From NCBI GenBank assembly GCA_019308525.1, contig JAFDIC010000267.1, forward strand, positions 1 to 5,814: a stretch of DNA of 5,814 nucleotides, given 5' to 3'. How positions within the stretch are numbered: position 1 is the first letter of the stretch; the number at the start of each line of letters is the position of its first letter. The notes under the pieces are model-generated. The model was not told the DNA's origin and searched no databases. It saw nothing but the letters and a program-made list of their open reading frames with translations. The DNA is from Deltaproteobacteria bacterium. GTDB lineage: Bacteria > Desulfobacterota > DSM-4660 > Desulfatiglandales > HGW-15. Positions 1 to 5,814 of the stretch are shown here, one piece after another. A program made the translations under genes and the position numbers.

Positions 1-212
1 CCACCGTCACCGATGGGACTGGTGAGCTCTTACCTCAACTTTTCACCCTTACCAGGGCAACATCGAGGACGTTCACCCTGGCGGTCTGTTTTCTGTGGCA
101 CTTTCCTGCCTGTCACCAGGACTGGGTGTTACCCAGCACCCTGTCCTATGGAGCCCGGACTTTCCTCCCCTTTGCCAAAAGGCAAAGCAGCGGCCATTTG
201 TCCTACTCTAAC
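1..212 (-). ncRNA. rnpB: RNase P RNA, bacterial type A, 3' part outside the window
   Basis: Catalytic RNA of ribonuclease P, which removes 5' leaders from tRNA precursors. Read on the minus strand, three conserved blocks are in the right order and match the E. coli RNA closely. These are the CR-I block GAGGAAAGTCCGGGCTCC at 167-150, followed directly by ATAGGACAGGGTGCTGGGTA; then GGTAAGGGTGAAAA at about 53-40; then GGTAAGAGCTCACC at about 34-21. P3 is a short perfect hairpin (CTTTGCC, loop TTTT, GGCAAAG) at 187-170. The 5' end is placed near 212 by aligning the bases before CCGC with the E. coli 5' end; its P1 partner strand is not visible, so it could be several bases off. The sequence stops in the P12 region, so roughly the last third, including the 3' strand of P4, is missing. 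The gene starts about 10 bases after the zinc-ribbon stop codon. Identification is very secure; the exact 5' end is not. Confidence 0.96.
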
Positions 213-221
213 ATACCCGTG

Positions 222-956
222 CTACACGCTTGCCTTTTGTCTGGAAACCTCCTGTCCCCAGTATATCAGACGACTACAATTGGGGCACGTCTGGAGAGAA
301 CCACCTCTAATCAGCTCGTTATATCTCTGGGGCGGGATATTCATATGACAGGCCTGGCAGATACCGTCTATCACAGCACTAATGGCCTGTCCGTTTTTCC
401 TCTCCCTCAGAAAGCTATACTTATGGAGAAGCTCCTCGTCTATCACCTGGCAAAGCTTTTCCCGTTCGGCCTCAACTTTTTCCAGCTCCTTATCCAATCT
501 AATTAATTCTTTTTCAATTTCAACCTTCTCTTTCTCGAATTCCGCCTCAAGCTCTTTCTGCCTTTCATCGTTCATTCGGCAGACCCTTTCCACTTCTTCC
601 ACGGATTCCATTATCTGGAGGACCTTGTCTTCGGTCTCAAATTTCCTTTTCTTAAGTTCCTCAATTTCATTCAAAGCAGCCTGGTATTCCTTGTTAGATT
701 TAATATTGGACAATTTTACATTGCTTTTTGCTATTTTGTTTTCAAAATCCTGGACATCCTGCTCAAGACTGTATCGTTCTTTCTTGAGCGCCTGGAGTCT
801 GTCGTTGTCCTCCCGTACTTTCTCCCGAAAGGCGTTAAGCTTTTCTTCCAGCTTTCTTATCTTCAGTGGTCCCTCCTTCTTCCTATTGAGGATGGACCGG
901 ATTTCATCGTCACAATCCTGTAATTGAACAAGAAGACTGATTTCTTCCTTCAACAT
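222..956 (-). CDS. Coiled-coil C4-type zinc-ribbon protein (DUF164/CT398 family)
   Basis: A 244-residue protein with two parts. Residues about 5-185 are almost continuous charged heptad-like sequence rich in Glu, Lys, Arg and Leu, a long antiparallel coiled coil. The C-terminus is a four-cysteine zinc ribbon: Cys200-x2-Cys203 (ICQACHMNIPP) and Cys224-x2-Cys227 (TCPNCSRLIYW). The motif SNIKSNKEYQAALNEIEELK (83-102) is the usual signature in the hairpin of this family. Related proteins include Chlamydia CT398 and Helicobacter HP0958 (FlgZ), which bind sigma-54 and, in Helicobacter, flagellar mRNA. That role cannot be carried over here, because no flagellar gene is in view. No signal peptide or membrane segment is seen, so it should be cytoplasmic. 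The start is supported by GGAGAG at 968-963, about 6 bases before the ATG. It follows the Nif3-like gene by 24 bases, so the two are probably co-transcribed. There is no terminator after the stop; rnpB begins almost at once. Confidence 0.93.
   Translation of the reverse strand: MLKEEISLLVQLQDCDDEIRSILNRKKEGPLKIRKLEEKLNAFREKVREDNDRLQALKKERYSLEQDVQDFENKIAKSNVKLSNIKSNKEYQAALNEIEELKKRKFETEDKVLQIMESVEEVERVCRMNDERQKELEAEFEKEKVEIEKELIRLDKELEKVEAEREKLCQVIDEELLHKYSFLRERKNGQAISAVIDGICQACHMNIPPQRYNELIRGGSLQTCPNCSRLIYWGQEVSRQKASV
260..268 (-). promoter_or_regulatory. Candidate extended -10 promoter for rnpB, inside the upstream coding region
   Basis: On the minus strand the sequence TG-A-TATACT matches the extended -10 form (TGnTATAAT) at five of six hexamer positions. 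It lies in codons for the Leu-Ile-Tyr that follow the last zinc-ribbon cysteine. Transcription would start near 253, leaving about 40 bases to be trimmed before mature RNase P RNA. I see no convincing -35 at normal spacing. A second weak option is TTTCCA (247-242) with TAGCAC 17 bases further on, which would start transcription close to 212. Read-through from the upstream genes is also possible. Confidence 0.3.
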
Positions 957-980
957 TGCTTTCTCTCCAACAATAGTTTA

Positions 981-1790
981 CTAAAGACATCTCGTAGCAG
1001 GGTCTCTCTCCCTGTGGCAGATTTCCAGGCTCACTTCGAGGCCGCGGTCCCTAAAGGCCTTTTTAAGAGGGATCGAGAATCTGCTGAAAGGTGCCTTTTC
1101 AGTGTAAAAGTGTCCTGCGTCGAGCACTGCGAGACCCCTGCGCAATGCCTCCTGGCCGTTATGGTAGCTCAGGTCCCCCGTGATAAGGAGGTCCGCTTCT
1201 TTCTCAGACGCGGCCGGGATCATAGTTCCTCCAGCCCCTCCCACAACTGCCACCCGCCCTATTCTCGAATCCATGTGACCCACGGATTCCACCCTTTCAG
1301 TCCCCAGGACCTCCTTCACCTTCTCCACCATCTCCAGCAGGGTCCTCTCCTGCCTCAGGTTTCCCACCCTGCCAAGCCCCAATTTCTTGCCTGCCTCATG
1401 GTGGAGAGGCTCTAGTACCTCTACATCCTCGAGCTCGAAGAGTGAGGCCAGGATATCGTTGATGCCGCCTTCTGCCACGTCCAGATTTGTATGGGCAGAG
1501 AAGATGGTGATCCCGTTCCGTAAGGCTCGTTCAATAATATCCCCGGGAAAAACGTCTCGGTCAATTCTGGCAACGGGCTTGAAGATCAGGGGATGATGAG
1601 TGAAGAGCATCTGGGCCTTTTTTTCGACTGCATCATTCAGGGAATCGAAGGTGGGGTCGAGAGACAGGAGGATTTTTTCCACCTCTGCCTTTAGTGAGCC
1701 CACTTGGAGGCCGGGATTGTCCCATTCCTCCGCCCAGCCAGGGGGAGCGATTTCTCCAATAACCCCGATGATCTCTTCGACCGTTGGCAT
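981..1790 (-). CDS. Nif3-like dinuclear metal-centre protein (YbgI/DUF34 family)
   Basis: A 269-residue member of the Nif3/YbgI family, proteins that form toroidal hexamers with a two-metal site in each subunit. The biochemical role is unsettled; family members are often annotated loosely as GTP cyclohydrolase 1 type 2, and metal-chaperone or hydrolase roles have been proposed. Metal ligands are all present at the expected places: His65-His66 in LFTHHPLIF, Asp104 in SAHTNLDVA, and His227 and Glu231 in DAGHFYTEKAPF. They correspond to E. coli YbgI His63, His64, Asp101, His215 and Glu219. The N-terminal AEEWDNPGLQVG (20-31) and LLITGDLSYHNGQEA (201-215) are also family hallmarks. The protein is full length, with no insert between the halves of the kind seen in longer Gram-positive members. 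The ATG is preceded in frame by TAA, so the start cannot lie further upstream; the ribosome site is weak (GGGGCC). It lies downstream of a strong terminator with no obvious promoter of its own, and is followed after 24 bases by the zinc-ribbon gene. Confidence 0.95.
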   Translation of the reverse strand: MPTVEEIIGVIGEIAPPGWAEEWDNPGLQVGSLKAEVEKILLSLDPTFDSLNDAVEKKAQMLFTHHPLIFKPVARIDRDVFPGDIIERALRNGITIFSAHTNLDVAEGGINDILASLFELEDVEVLEPLHHEAGKKLGLGRVGNLRQERTLLEMVEKVKEVLGTERVESVGHMDSRIGRVAVVGGAGGTMIPAASEKEADLLITGDLSYHNGQEALRRGLAVLDAGHFYTEKAPFSRFSIPLKKAFRDRGLEVSLEICHRERDPATRCL

Positions 1791-1827
1791 TTAAGGCCCC
1801 GAATCTTTACTCACCTTTGTCGGAAGA

Positions 1828-1854
1828 CCCGTCAGCTCAGCGCACTGAGACGGG
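1828..1854 (-). other. Hairpin in the leader upstream of the Nif3-like gene
   Basis: On the minus strand, CCCGT pairs with ACGGG and, inside it, CTCAG pairs with CTGAG around a TGCG loop, with a three-base bulge (CTG) on the 3' side. The structure begins about 65 bases upstream of the Nif3-like ATG and ends near 37 bases from it. No U-tract follows on either strand, so it is not an intrinsic terminator. It may be leader structure or chance. The rest of the 1791-1887 stretch shows no gene and no promoter that I can defend. Confidence 0.4.
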
Positions 1855-1887
1855 AAATCCCTTTGGAGGACTGGATCAAGGTTCATC

Positions 1888-1930
1888 AAAAGGAAGGGGC
1901 GCACTCTCGTGTGGTGCGCCCCTTCCTCTT
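1888..1930 (-). terminator. Intrinsic terminator after the tRNA gene
   Basis: Perfect 14-base inverted repeat (1891-1904 with 1914-1927) around a 9-base loop. The arm read on the minus strand is AGGAAGGGGCGCAC. The stem can be extended by three pairs (A-U, A-U and G-U) into the flanks. On the minus strand the descending arm runs into TTTTGATG, a short U-tract, as expected for a Rho-independent terminator of the tRNA transcript. On the plus strand the arm is followed by CTTGCTC, which is poorer, so the minus strand is the likely direction. It lies 65 bases after the tRNA 3' end and separates tRNA/rpoD transcripts from the Nif3-like gene. Confidence 0.85.
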
Positions 1931-1995
1931 GCTCAGGGAAAACGTTCAAGACGCCTTGTTATGGGAATTTTGAGAATCATATGCACTAGGTATCG

Positions 1996-2071
1996 TGGTG
2001 GGCCCACCTGGATTCGAACCAGGGACCTACCGGTTATGAGCCGGTGGCTCTACCAGCTGAGCTATAGGCCC
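1996..2071 (-). tRNA. tRNA with anticodon CAU (tRNA-Ile2 favoured over elongator tRNA-Met)
   Basis: A complete 76-base cloverleaf with encoded CCA. The acceptor GGGCCTA pairs with TGGGCCC (one U-G pair) and the discriminator is A. The D stem is GCTC/GAGC with loop AGCTGGTA. The anticodon stem is ACCGG/CCGGT with loop CTCATAA, so the anticodon is CAT at 2038-2036. The variable loop is AGGTC and the T arm is CCTGG-TTCGAAT-CCAGG. It is not the initiator: position 1-72 is a G-C pair and the anticodon stem lacks the three G-C pairs of initiators. C4-G69 and C5-G68 are pairs reported as recognised by the lysidine synthase TilS in E. coli tRNA-Ile2, whereas E. coli elongator tRNA-Met has U4-A69 and A5-U68. 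I therefore lean to tRNA-Ile2, which reads AUA after lysidine modification, but automated tools may call it Met. It has its own promoter and terminator. Confidence 0.96.
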
Positions 2072-2094
2072 TCTTAAGTTTTCCGAATATATTA

Positions 2095-2123
2095 ATAATG
2101 CAAATTGTTTTTCTGCCTGTCAA
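2095..2123 (-). promoter_or_regulatory. Sigma-70 promoter of the tRNA gene
   Basis: On the minus strand a perfect -35 TTGACA (2123-2118) is followed after exactly 17 bases by a -10 CATTAT (2100-2095, four of six matches). Transcription would start near 2088, leaving a leader of about 17 bases for RNase P to remove. The sequence between the -10 and the tRNA is AT-rich, without the GC-rich discriminator typical of strongly stringent-controlled stable RNA promoters. It lies in the 87-base gap after rpoD. Confidence 0.8.
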
Positions 2124-2158
2124 GTTGAAATCAAGATTATTCTCGCAGCAGGACCGTC

Positions 2159-3931
2159 CTATCTCTCCAGGAAGCTTTTCAGCTTCTTGCTCCTGCTCGG
2201 ATGTCGCAGTTTCCTGAGGGCCTTGGCCTCTATCTGCCGGATCCTTTCCCTGGTCACGTTAAAGTCACGGCCCACCTCTTCCAGGGTGTGGTCTGATTTT
2301 TCTCCTATGCCGAATCTCATTCGCAACACTTTTTCCTCCCTGGGGGTCAAGGTGGTGAGGACTTTACGGGTCTGCTCTCCCAGGTTGTGGTTCACTACCG
2401 CATCGCCAGGAGAGATTACCTTCTTGTCCTCTATGAAGTCACCCAAGTGACTGTCCTCCTCTTCACCGATGGGGGTCTCCAGGGATATGGGCTCCTTGGC
2501 GATCTTCAGTACCTTCCTTACCTTTTCCAGGGGGAACTCCATTTTCTCGGCTATTTCTTCGGGAGTAGGCTCGCGGCCGTGCTCCTGGACCAGGTAGCGT
2601 GATGTCCTTATCAGCTTGTTAATGGTCTCTATCATGTGGACAGGGATCCGGATCGTCCTGGCCTGGTCGGCTATGGCCCTGGTTATGGCCTGCCTGATCC
2701 ACCATGTCGCATAGGTGCTGAACTTATAGCCTCTCTGGTACTCGAACTTATCCACCGCCTTCATAAGGCCTATGTTGCCTTCCTGGATGAGATCGAGGAA
2801 TTGGAGACCCCGGTTGGTATATTTTTTTGCTATACTGACAACCAGCCTCAGGTTGGCCTCTATCAGTTCACGCTTGGCCTGCTTGGATTTTTCTATCTTT
2901 TCCTCGACATTCTTCAAGGTCTCCCTGAGTTCCCTCGGCGTCATGTTGGTGCGCTCGGTTATTTCTTTAATACATTTCTCCGCACTGTCAATCTTGGCTT
3001 TCAACGCCTTTAGGTCCGATTTTTTCATCTTGAGAGGTGTCACCAGCTGGTCTTCTTTGGCCGTCTTCGGAATCTGTGAGTAGCACTTCTTTATGTAGGA
3101 GATGGGCTTGCCCCCAACGGCCAGCATGCAATCGGTGATGTCTTTTTCCGCTTCTTCTGCACGGCGCACGATCTCCCTCAGTCTTTCCACCATCCGGTCG
3201 AGCTGGGTCTTTTCAAGTTTGAAGGAATTGATCAGCTCGATTATCTTCTTGTCGTTCTCTTCTACCCTTTCCTCAAGTTTCTTCTTCTTGGCGGCAGAGC
3301 AACGCTTCTTGGACATCTCGCGTCTTGCGGTGCGACACTCCTCATAGAGCTCCTCGATTCGGTCAATGAGGCTGATAATGGAATCCTTTTTTTCTCCCAC
3401 GTGCGTGTAGCTCTCTTCATCTTCCAGGTCGTTGATGACATCCTTCAGTTTGATCTCACCCCTCTTGAGCTTTTCCCCCAGCTCGATGATGTATTCTATA
3501 CCTACGCAGCACTGCAACAGGGCGCTCAAGGCCTCTTTTTCCCCGGCCTCAATCCTCTTGGCTATTTCTACTTCTCCTTCCCTGGTCAGGAGAGAGATAC
3601 AACCCATTTCCTTGAGATACATCTTCACTGGATCCGACACGCGGGACGTCCCTTCAGGGGCCTCGGCACGAAAATTCTCCCTCTCCAGGGCCTTCTTTTT
3701 CCGCTTCTTCAGCCTCTTGGATTTTTCGATCTGCTCCCTCGATGCCTCATCGATCACCATAATATCCAGTTCTTCGAACATCATCATGAGGTCATCGATG
3801 TACTCGGAGGAAACGACGTCATCGGGTAGATCGTCATTTAGCTCTTCGTAAGTGATATAACCCTTGTCTTTGCCGATATCGATAAGTCGTTTCAGGTTGA
3901 CCATGTCGGTATCAGAATTATTGCTGCCCAT
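2159..3931 (-). CDS. rpoD: Primary RNA polymerase sigma factor, sigma-70 (RpoD)
   Basis: The housekeeping sigma factor that directs RNA polymerase to -35/-10 promoters. The 590 residues show all regions in order: acidic region 1.1 (about 8-65); region 1.2 ([12 protein letters not shown], 99-110); a long charged non-conserved region (about 131-350); region 2 ([20 protein letters not shown] from 359, then [20 protein letters not shown]); region 3 (about 433-510) with the 3.2 finger [10 protein letters not shown]; and region 4 to the end. Residues for -10 recognition and melting are present (Tyr407, Trp410, Trp411, Gln414, Thr417), as is the -35 helix [20 protein letters not shown] (559-578). 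From region 2 on, numbering is a constant 23 below E. coli sigma-70, so all length difference lies before region 2. The presence of region 1.1 and the long insert marks it as the primary, not an alternative, sigma. AGGAGG lies 6 bases before the ATG. dnaG is upstream, as in the macromolecular-synthesis operon. No terminator is seen after the stop. Confidence 0.99.
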   Translation of the reverse strand: MGSNNSDTDMVNLKRLIDIGKDKGYITYEELNDDLPDDVVSSEYIDDLMMMFEELDIMVIDEASREQIEKSKRLKKRKKKALERENFRAEAPEGTSRVSDPVKMYLKEMGCISLLTREGEVEIAKRIEAGEKEALSALLQCCVGIEYIIELGEKLKRGEIKLKDVINDLEDEESYTHVGEKKDSIISLIDRIEELYEECRTARREMSKKRCSAAKKKKLEERVEENDKKIIELINSFKLEKTQLDRMVERLREIVRRAEEAEKDITDCMLAVGGKPISYIKKCYSQIPKTAKEDQLVTPLKMKKSDLKALKAKIDSAEKCIKEITERTNMTPRELRETLKNVEEKIEKSKQAKRELIEANLRLVVSIAKKYTNRGLQFLDLIQEGNIGLMKAVDKFEYQRGYKFSTYATWWIRQAITRAIADQARTIRIPVHMIETINKLIRTSRYLVQEHGREPTPEEIAEKMEFPLEKVRKVLKIAKEPISLETPIGEEEDSHLGDFIEDKKVISPGDAVVNHNLGEQTRKVLTTLTPREEKVLRMRFGIGEKSDHTLEEVGRDFNVTRERIRQIEAKALRKLRHPSRSKKLKSFLER

Positions 3932-3937
3932 TTAATG

Positions 3938-3943
3938 CCTCCT
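3938..3943 (-). promoter_or_regulatory. Strong ribosome binding site of rpoD
   Basis: AGGAGG on the minus strand, within TTTTAGGAGGCATTAAATG, is a full match to the anti-Shine-Dalgarno core, with 6 bases before the ATG. It fixes the rpoD start at 3931. It is clearly better than the sites in front of the Nif3-like and zinc-ribbon genes, in keeping with the abundance needed for the main sigma factor. Confidence 0.85.
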
Positions 3944-3972
3944 AAAAGTTCAATCTCTCTTTGGGTCTAATT

Positions 3973-3993
3973 CCCCGCAGCTCGCTGCGTGGG
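3973..3993. repeat. GC-rich palindrome, copy 1 (REP-like), rpoD side
   Basis: On the plus strand CCCCGCAGC-TC-GCTGCGTGGG: a CGCAGC/GCTGCG stem with one T interrupting the outer pairs. It matches copy 2 (4127-4146) in sequence and orientation but is slightly degenerate, and both are preceded by an AT-rich run and followed by a CTCAT/GTTCGAT-like tail. It lies about 40 bases before the rpoD start, inside the probable rpoD leader. No U-tract follows. It may be a REP-type element or simply mRNA structure. Confidence 0.6.
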
Positions 3994-4000
3994 CTCATGT

Positions 4001-4031
4001 ATAATGCCCCAGGATGCGTCATGGACCTCAA
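4001..4031 (-). promoter_or_regulatory. rpoD: Weak candidate promoter for rpoD
   Basis: On the minus strand TTGAGG (4031-4026) and CATTAT (4006-4001, running on as CATTATACAT) are 19 bases apart, longer than the preferred 17. The elements match the consensus at four of six positions each. It would start transcription near 3994, giving a leader of about 63 bases that includes palindrome copy 1. Offered as the best candidate in the gap, not as a firm call; rpoD may rely mainly on read-through from dnaG. Confidence 0.22.
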
Positions 4032-4052
4032 GGCACCCGGGAGCCAGGAGTT

Positions 4053-4121
4053 AGAATCCAGAAGAACAGGACCGGTCCCGGACCCGCTTGTATGGTTGTT
4101 CTGTCCTGGTTCCTGAATTCT
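4053..4121. repeat. Long imperfect inverted repeat between dnaG and rpoD
   Basis: The 20 bases AGAATCCAGAAGAACAGGAC (4053-4072) are nearly the reverse complement of 4103-4121; read on the minus strand that arm is AGAATTCAGGAACCAGGAC. About 16 of 20 positions agree with one gap, and about 30 bases lie between the arms, including the small palindrome GGACCGGTCC (4069-4078). The structure sits between the two GC-rich palindromes and fills most of the gap. No open reading frame in it looks real. Confidence 0.55.
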
Positions 4122-4126
4122 TGATA

Positions 4127-4146
4127 CCCCGCAGCCTGCTGCGGGG
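4127..4146. repeat. GC-rich palindrome, copy 2 (REP-like), dnaG side
   Basis: A perfect palindromic hairpin, CCCCGCAG-CCTG-CTGCGGGG, preceded by TTGATA and followed by CAGTTCGATT on the plus strand. It lies 14 bases after the dnaG stop codon. On the minus strand it is followed by TATCAAG with no U-run, so it is a poor intrinsic terminator but could protect the dnaG 3' end or pause RNA polymerase. It shares its core and orientation with copy 1, whose start is 154 bases away. Confidence 0.7.
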
Positions 4147-4160
4147 CAGTTCGATTGCTC

Positions 4161-5814
4161 TTACAAGGTCTTCACTTCCCTGTTTCTTTTGTATTCCAAG
4201 ATCCTCTTGGAGACTTCGAGGCTCTCGCCCTCTCCGGCCCTTCCAAACTCCTCGGCCAGCTTTCTTCTTTGGATCTTGTCTTCAAATCCCGTGACAGCCT
4301 GTTCAGCCATGTCCTTGGAAAACATGGAGGGCGACATCAGAGCCTCCCTGAGCCGCCCCCTGGCCTTCTCTGTTTCCAAGGATTCTAATACGCTTTGAGG
4401 TGAGATTTTACCCTCTAACTTATAGATTTTAACCACGGATTGAAAAATTTCCAGTACCAGGGGATCAGAAAGGAGAAACTTGATATCTTTGTTCAACAGC
4501 CGTTCCGCCATGTCAGGGTGGTGGACCATTATGTTCAACAAATAGGCATCATCAAGGTTCTTGACCCTGTTGACAGAGTATTTGCCATGAGCCCTGACAT
4601 CCCCGGTTTCAAATGAGGTGCCGATCCTGGATCTCTGGAGTTCCCTGGATATCGCAGCCTCGGAGACATTCAACGCGCCGGCGATCCGCCTTACGTAGAA
4701 TGAGCGCTGTGCCTCGCTTTTGAGATCTGCGAGGAGTGTGAAAATATCCTGTAGGGAAGCCAGCTTGGCTTCTATTTGATCATCTTTCCCGGAAAGCTTT
4801 GAATCAAGATAGTAATCAAACATGGGCATGCCCTGTTCCAAGAGGGCCAAGAAGCCTTTCACCCCGTGCCTGTTGACAAAACTATCGGGATCCTCCTTTT
4901 CAGGGAGGATGACGACCTTGGGGGGCAGACCCTCCTTAAGAAAATGAGAAAGGCTTTTCAAGGCTGCGGACTTGCCCGCTGTATCAGAATCAAAGATAAC
5001 AACCGCCTCCTGCGCGTACCCCTTGAGTGCCCTGATGTGATGGTTCGTCAGAGCGGTACCGAGGGTTGCGACCGCCTCATTGAAGCCGTGCATCCGTAAG
5101 GAAAGGACATCGGTATACCCTTCCACGATAACAGCCCTGCCCGCCTCCCTGATCGCCCTGTGAGCAGCGTGGAGACCGTAAAGTAGTTCGCCCTTGTGGA
5201 AAATGGGTGAATCAGGGGTATTGATATACTTGGGAAGAGAGTTATCCAGGACCCTGGCCCCAAAGCCCACAACCCGTTTTTTCAGATCGAAGATGGGGAA
5301 GATGACCCTGCCCCGAAAGCGATCATAGTATCCTCCTTTTTTCCCGGGGATAACGAGGCCGGCCTGAACCGCATTTTCCAGGTCCTCCTTCTTGGCGGTG
5401 AGATATCGGGTCAACCCATCCCATCTGTTTGGCGCAAATCCTATCTTGAACTCTTGGACAATCTCCTTAGATATCCCCCTCCCTTCAAGGTAGTCGCTGC
5501 AAGGGCCTCCTTCCTGAGATTCCGTGAGAATGTGATGGTAGTATTCGGCTGCCAATTCGTTCAGCCTGTAAAGTTCCCTCTTTAGATCCACCTCCTGCCT
5601 GTCAAGTCCCCTGTCAGAGCCTTTGGGAAGGGCAATATGGTACTTTTCAGCAAGGTCCCTCATGGCTTCGGCGAAGGACATCTTGTAGTACTCCATCCAG
5701 AAGGCAAAGACGTCTCCCCCTTTCTTGCAACCGAAACAGTGAAACATGGCCTTCGAGGGGCTGACTGTAAAAGACGGGTCCTTTTCAGAATGAAAAGGGC
5801 AAAGCCCTACATAA
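4161..5814 (-). CDS. dnaG: DNA primase DnaG, 5' end outside the window
   Basis: Synthesises the RNA primers for DNA replication at the fork, working with the replicative helicase DnaB. The frame is open to the right edge with 550 readable residues. The first in-window ATG (5747) is internal: 22 further codons upstream read YVGLCPFHSEKDPSFTV and on. They complete the CHC2 zinc ribbon, Cys5-x2-His8 and Cys26-x2-Cys29 (edge numbering), with the same spacing as E. coli Cys40/His43/Cys61/Cys64. About 35 residues are therefore missing. The catalytic core follows, with DRFRGRVIFPIFD (about 164-176) and the Toprim domain: Glu231 in VEGYTD, Asp275 and Asp277 in FDSDTAG, and EDPDSF. Residues from about 420 form the poorly conserved helicase-binding domain and end in a charged helix. 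Estimated full length is about 585 residues, normal for the family. The stop is TAA at 4163-4161. rpoD follows after 229 bases. Confidence 0.98.
   Translation of the reverse strand, partial: YVGLCPFHSEKDPSFTVSPSKAMFHCFGCKKGGDVFAFWMEYYKMSFAEAMRDLAEKYHIALPKGSDRGLDRQEVDLKRELYRLNELAAEYYHHILTESQEGGPCSDYLEGRGISKEIVQEFKIGFAPNRWDGLTRYLTAKKEDLENAVQAGLVIPGKKGGYYDRFRGRVIFPIFDLKKRVVGFGARVLDNSLPKYINTPDSPIFHKGELLYGLHAAHRAIREAGRAVIVEGYTDVLSLRMHGFNEAVATLGTALTNHHIRALKGYAQEAVVIFDSDTAGKSAALKSLSHFLKEGLPPKVVILPEKEDPDSFVNRHGVKGFLALLEQGMPMFDYYLDSKLSGKDDQIEAKLASLQDIFTLLADLKSEAQRSFYVRRIAGALNVSEAAISRELQRSRIGTSFETGDVRAHGKYSVNRVKNLDDAYLLNIMVHHPDMAERLLNKDIKFLLSDPLVLEIFQSVVKIYKLEGKISPQSVLESLETEKARGRLREALMSPSMFSKDMAEQAVTGFEDKIQRRKLAEEFGRAGEGESLEVSKRILEYKRNREVKTL

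Noticed and set aside
131..355. A CRISPR array or tandem repeat
   Set aside because: Apparent repetition here is helix complementarity inside RNase P RNA. No spaced direct repeats occur anywhere in the window.
13..506. Plus-strand open frames over the left end
   Set aside because: They lie opposite RNase P RNA and the zinc-ribbon gene, their translations look like no known protein, and the minus-strand assignments are certain.
2770..3540. Novel domain inserted in RpoD
   Set aside because: The charged helical stretch before region 2 is the usual variable non-conserved region of primary sigma factors and its length is normal.
2187..3851. Several plus-strand frames of 70-140 codons opposite rpoD
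   Set aside because: They are low-complexity Ser/Phe/Leu-rich or otherwise featureless translations, complementary to the charged coiled-coil codons of rpoD. No independent coding signal is seen.
4127..4146. Intrinsic terminator after dnaG
   Set aside because: The hairpin is strong but is followed on the minus strand by TATCAAG with no U-tract, so it is listed as a repeat.
4088..4294. A small plus-strand gene in the dnaG-rpoD gap
   Set aside because: It runs into antisense dnaG, has no ribosome site, and its sequence follows the inverted repeats rather than a protein-like composition.
4161..5747. dnaG starting at the ATG at 5747
   Set aside because: That start would remove the first Cys-x2-His half of the zinc ribbon, which is readable in frame up to the window edge. 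The gene is 5'-truncated by the window, not short.

Overview
The window is a bacterial housekeeping locus with every supported gene on the minus strand. Transcription therefore runs from the right edge to the left edge: dnaG (5' end outside the window), rpoD, a tRNA with anticodon CAU, a Nif3-like (YbgI) metal-binding protein, a coiled-coil C4 zinc-ribbon protein, and rnpB (3' end outside the window). The dnaG-rpoD pair is the core of the classical macromolecular-synthesis operon. The order rpoD, tRNA, Nif3, zinc-ribbon protein, rnpB, together with the sequence style of the proteins, suggests a deltaproteobacterium in the broad sense (Desulfobacterota). That assignment is inferred from memory of gene order, not from a search.

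Right part (3932-5814): DNA primase lacks only about its first 35 codons; its CHC2 zinc-ribbon cysteines are readable up to the window edge, upstream of the first in-window ATG. A 229-base gap separates it from rpoD. This gap holds two similar GC-rich palindromes in the same orientation and, between them, a long imperfect inverted repeat. It is the most structured non-coding part of the window.

Middle (1791-3931): RpoD is a full-length primary sigma factor with a strong Shine-Dalgarno sequence. Downstream of it lies a well-formed sigma-70 promoter (TTGACA, 17-base spacer, CATTAT) that drives the tRNA, which encodes its own CCA. A strong intrinsic terminator follows the tRNA. No terminator is visible between rpoD and the tRNA, so rpoD messages probably read through it to the same terminator.

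Left part (1-1790): the Nif3-like gene and the zinc-ribbon gene are 24 bases apart and look like an operon. The RNase P RNA gene begins about ten bases after the zinc-ribbon stop codon and runs off the left edge.

Taken together, the locus supplies replication priming (DnaG), transcription initiation (RpoD), and tRNA supply and maturation (tRNA-CAU, RNase P RNA), plus two widely conserved proteins of uncertain role. I found no defence system, mobile gene, CRISPR array or clearly new system. The observations below concern non-coding structure and gene linkage.
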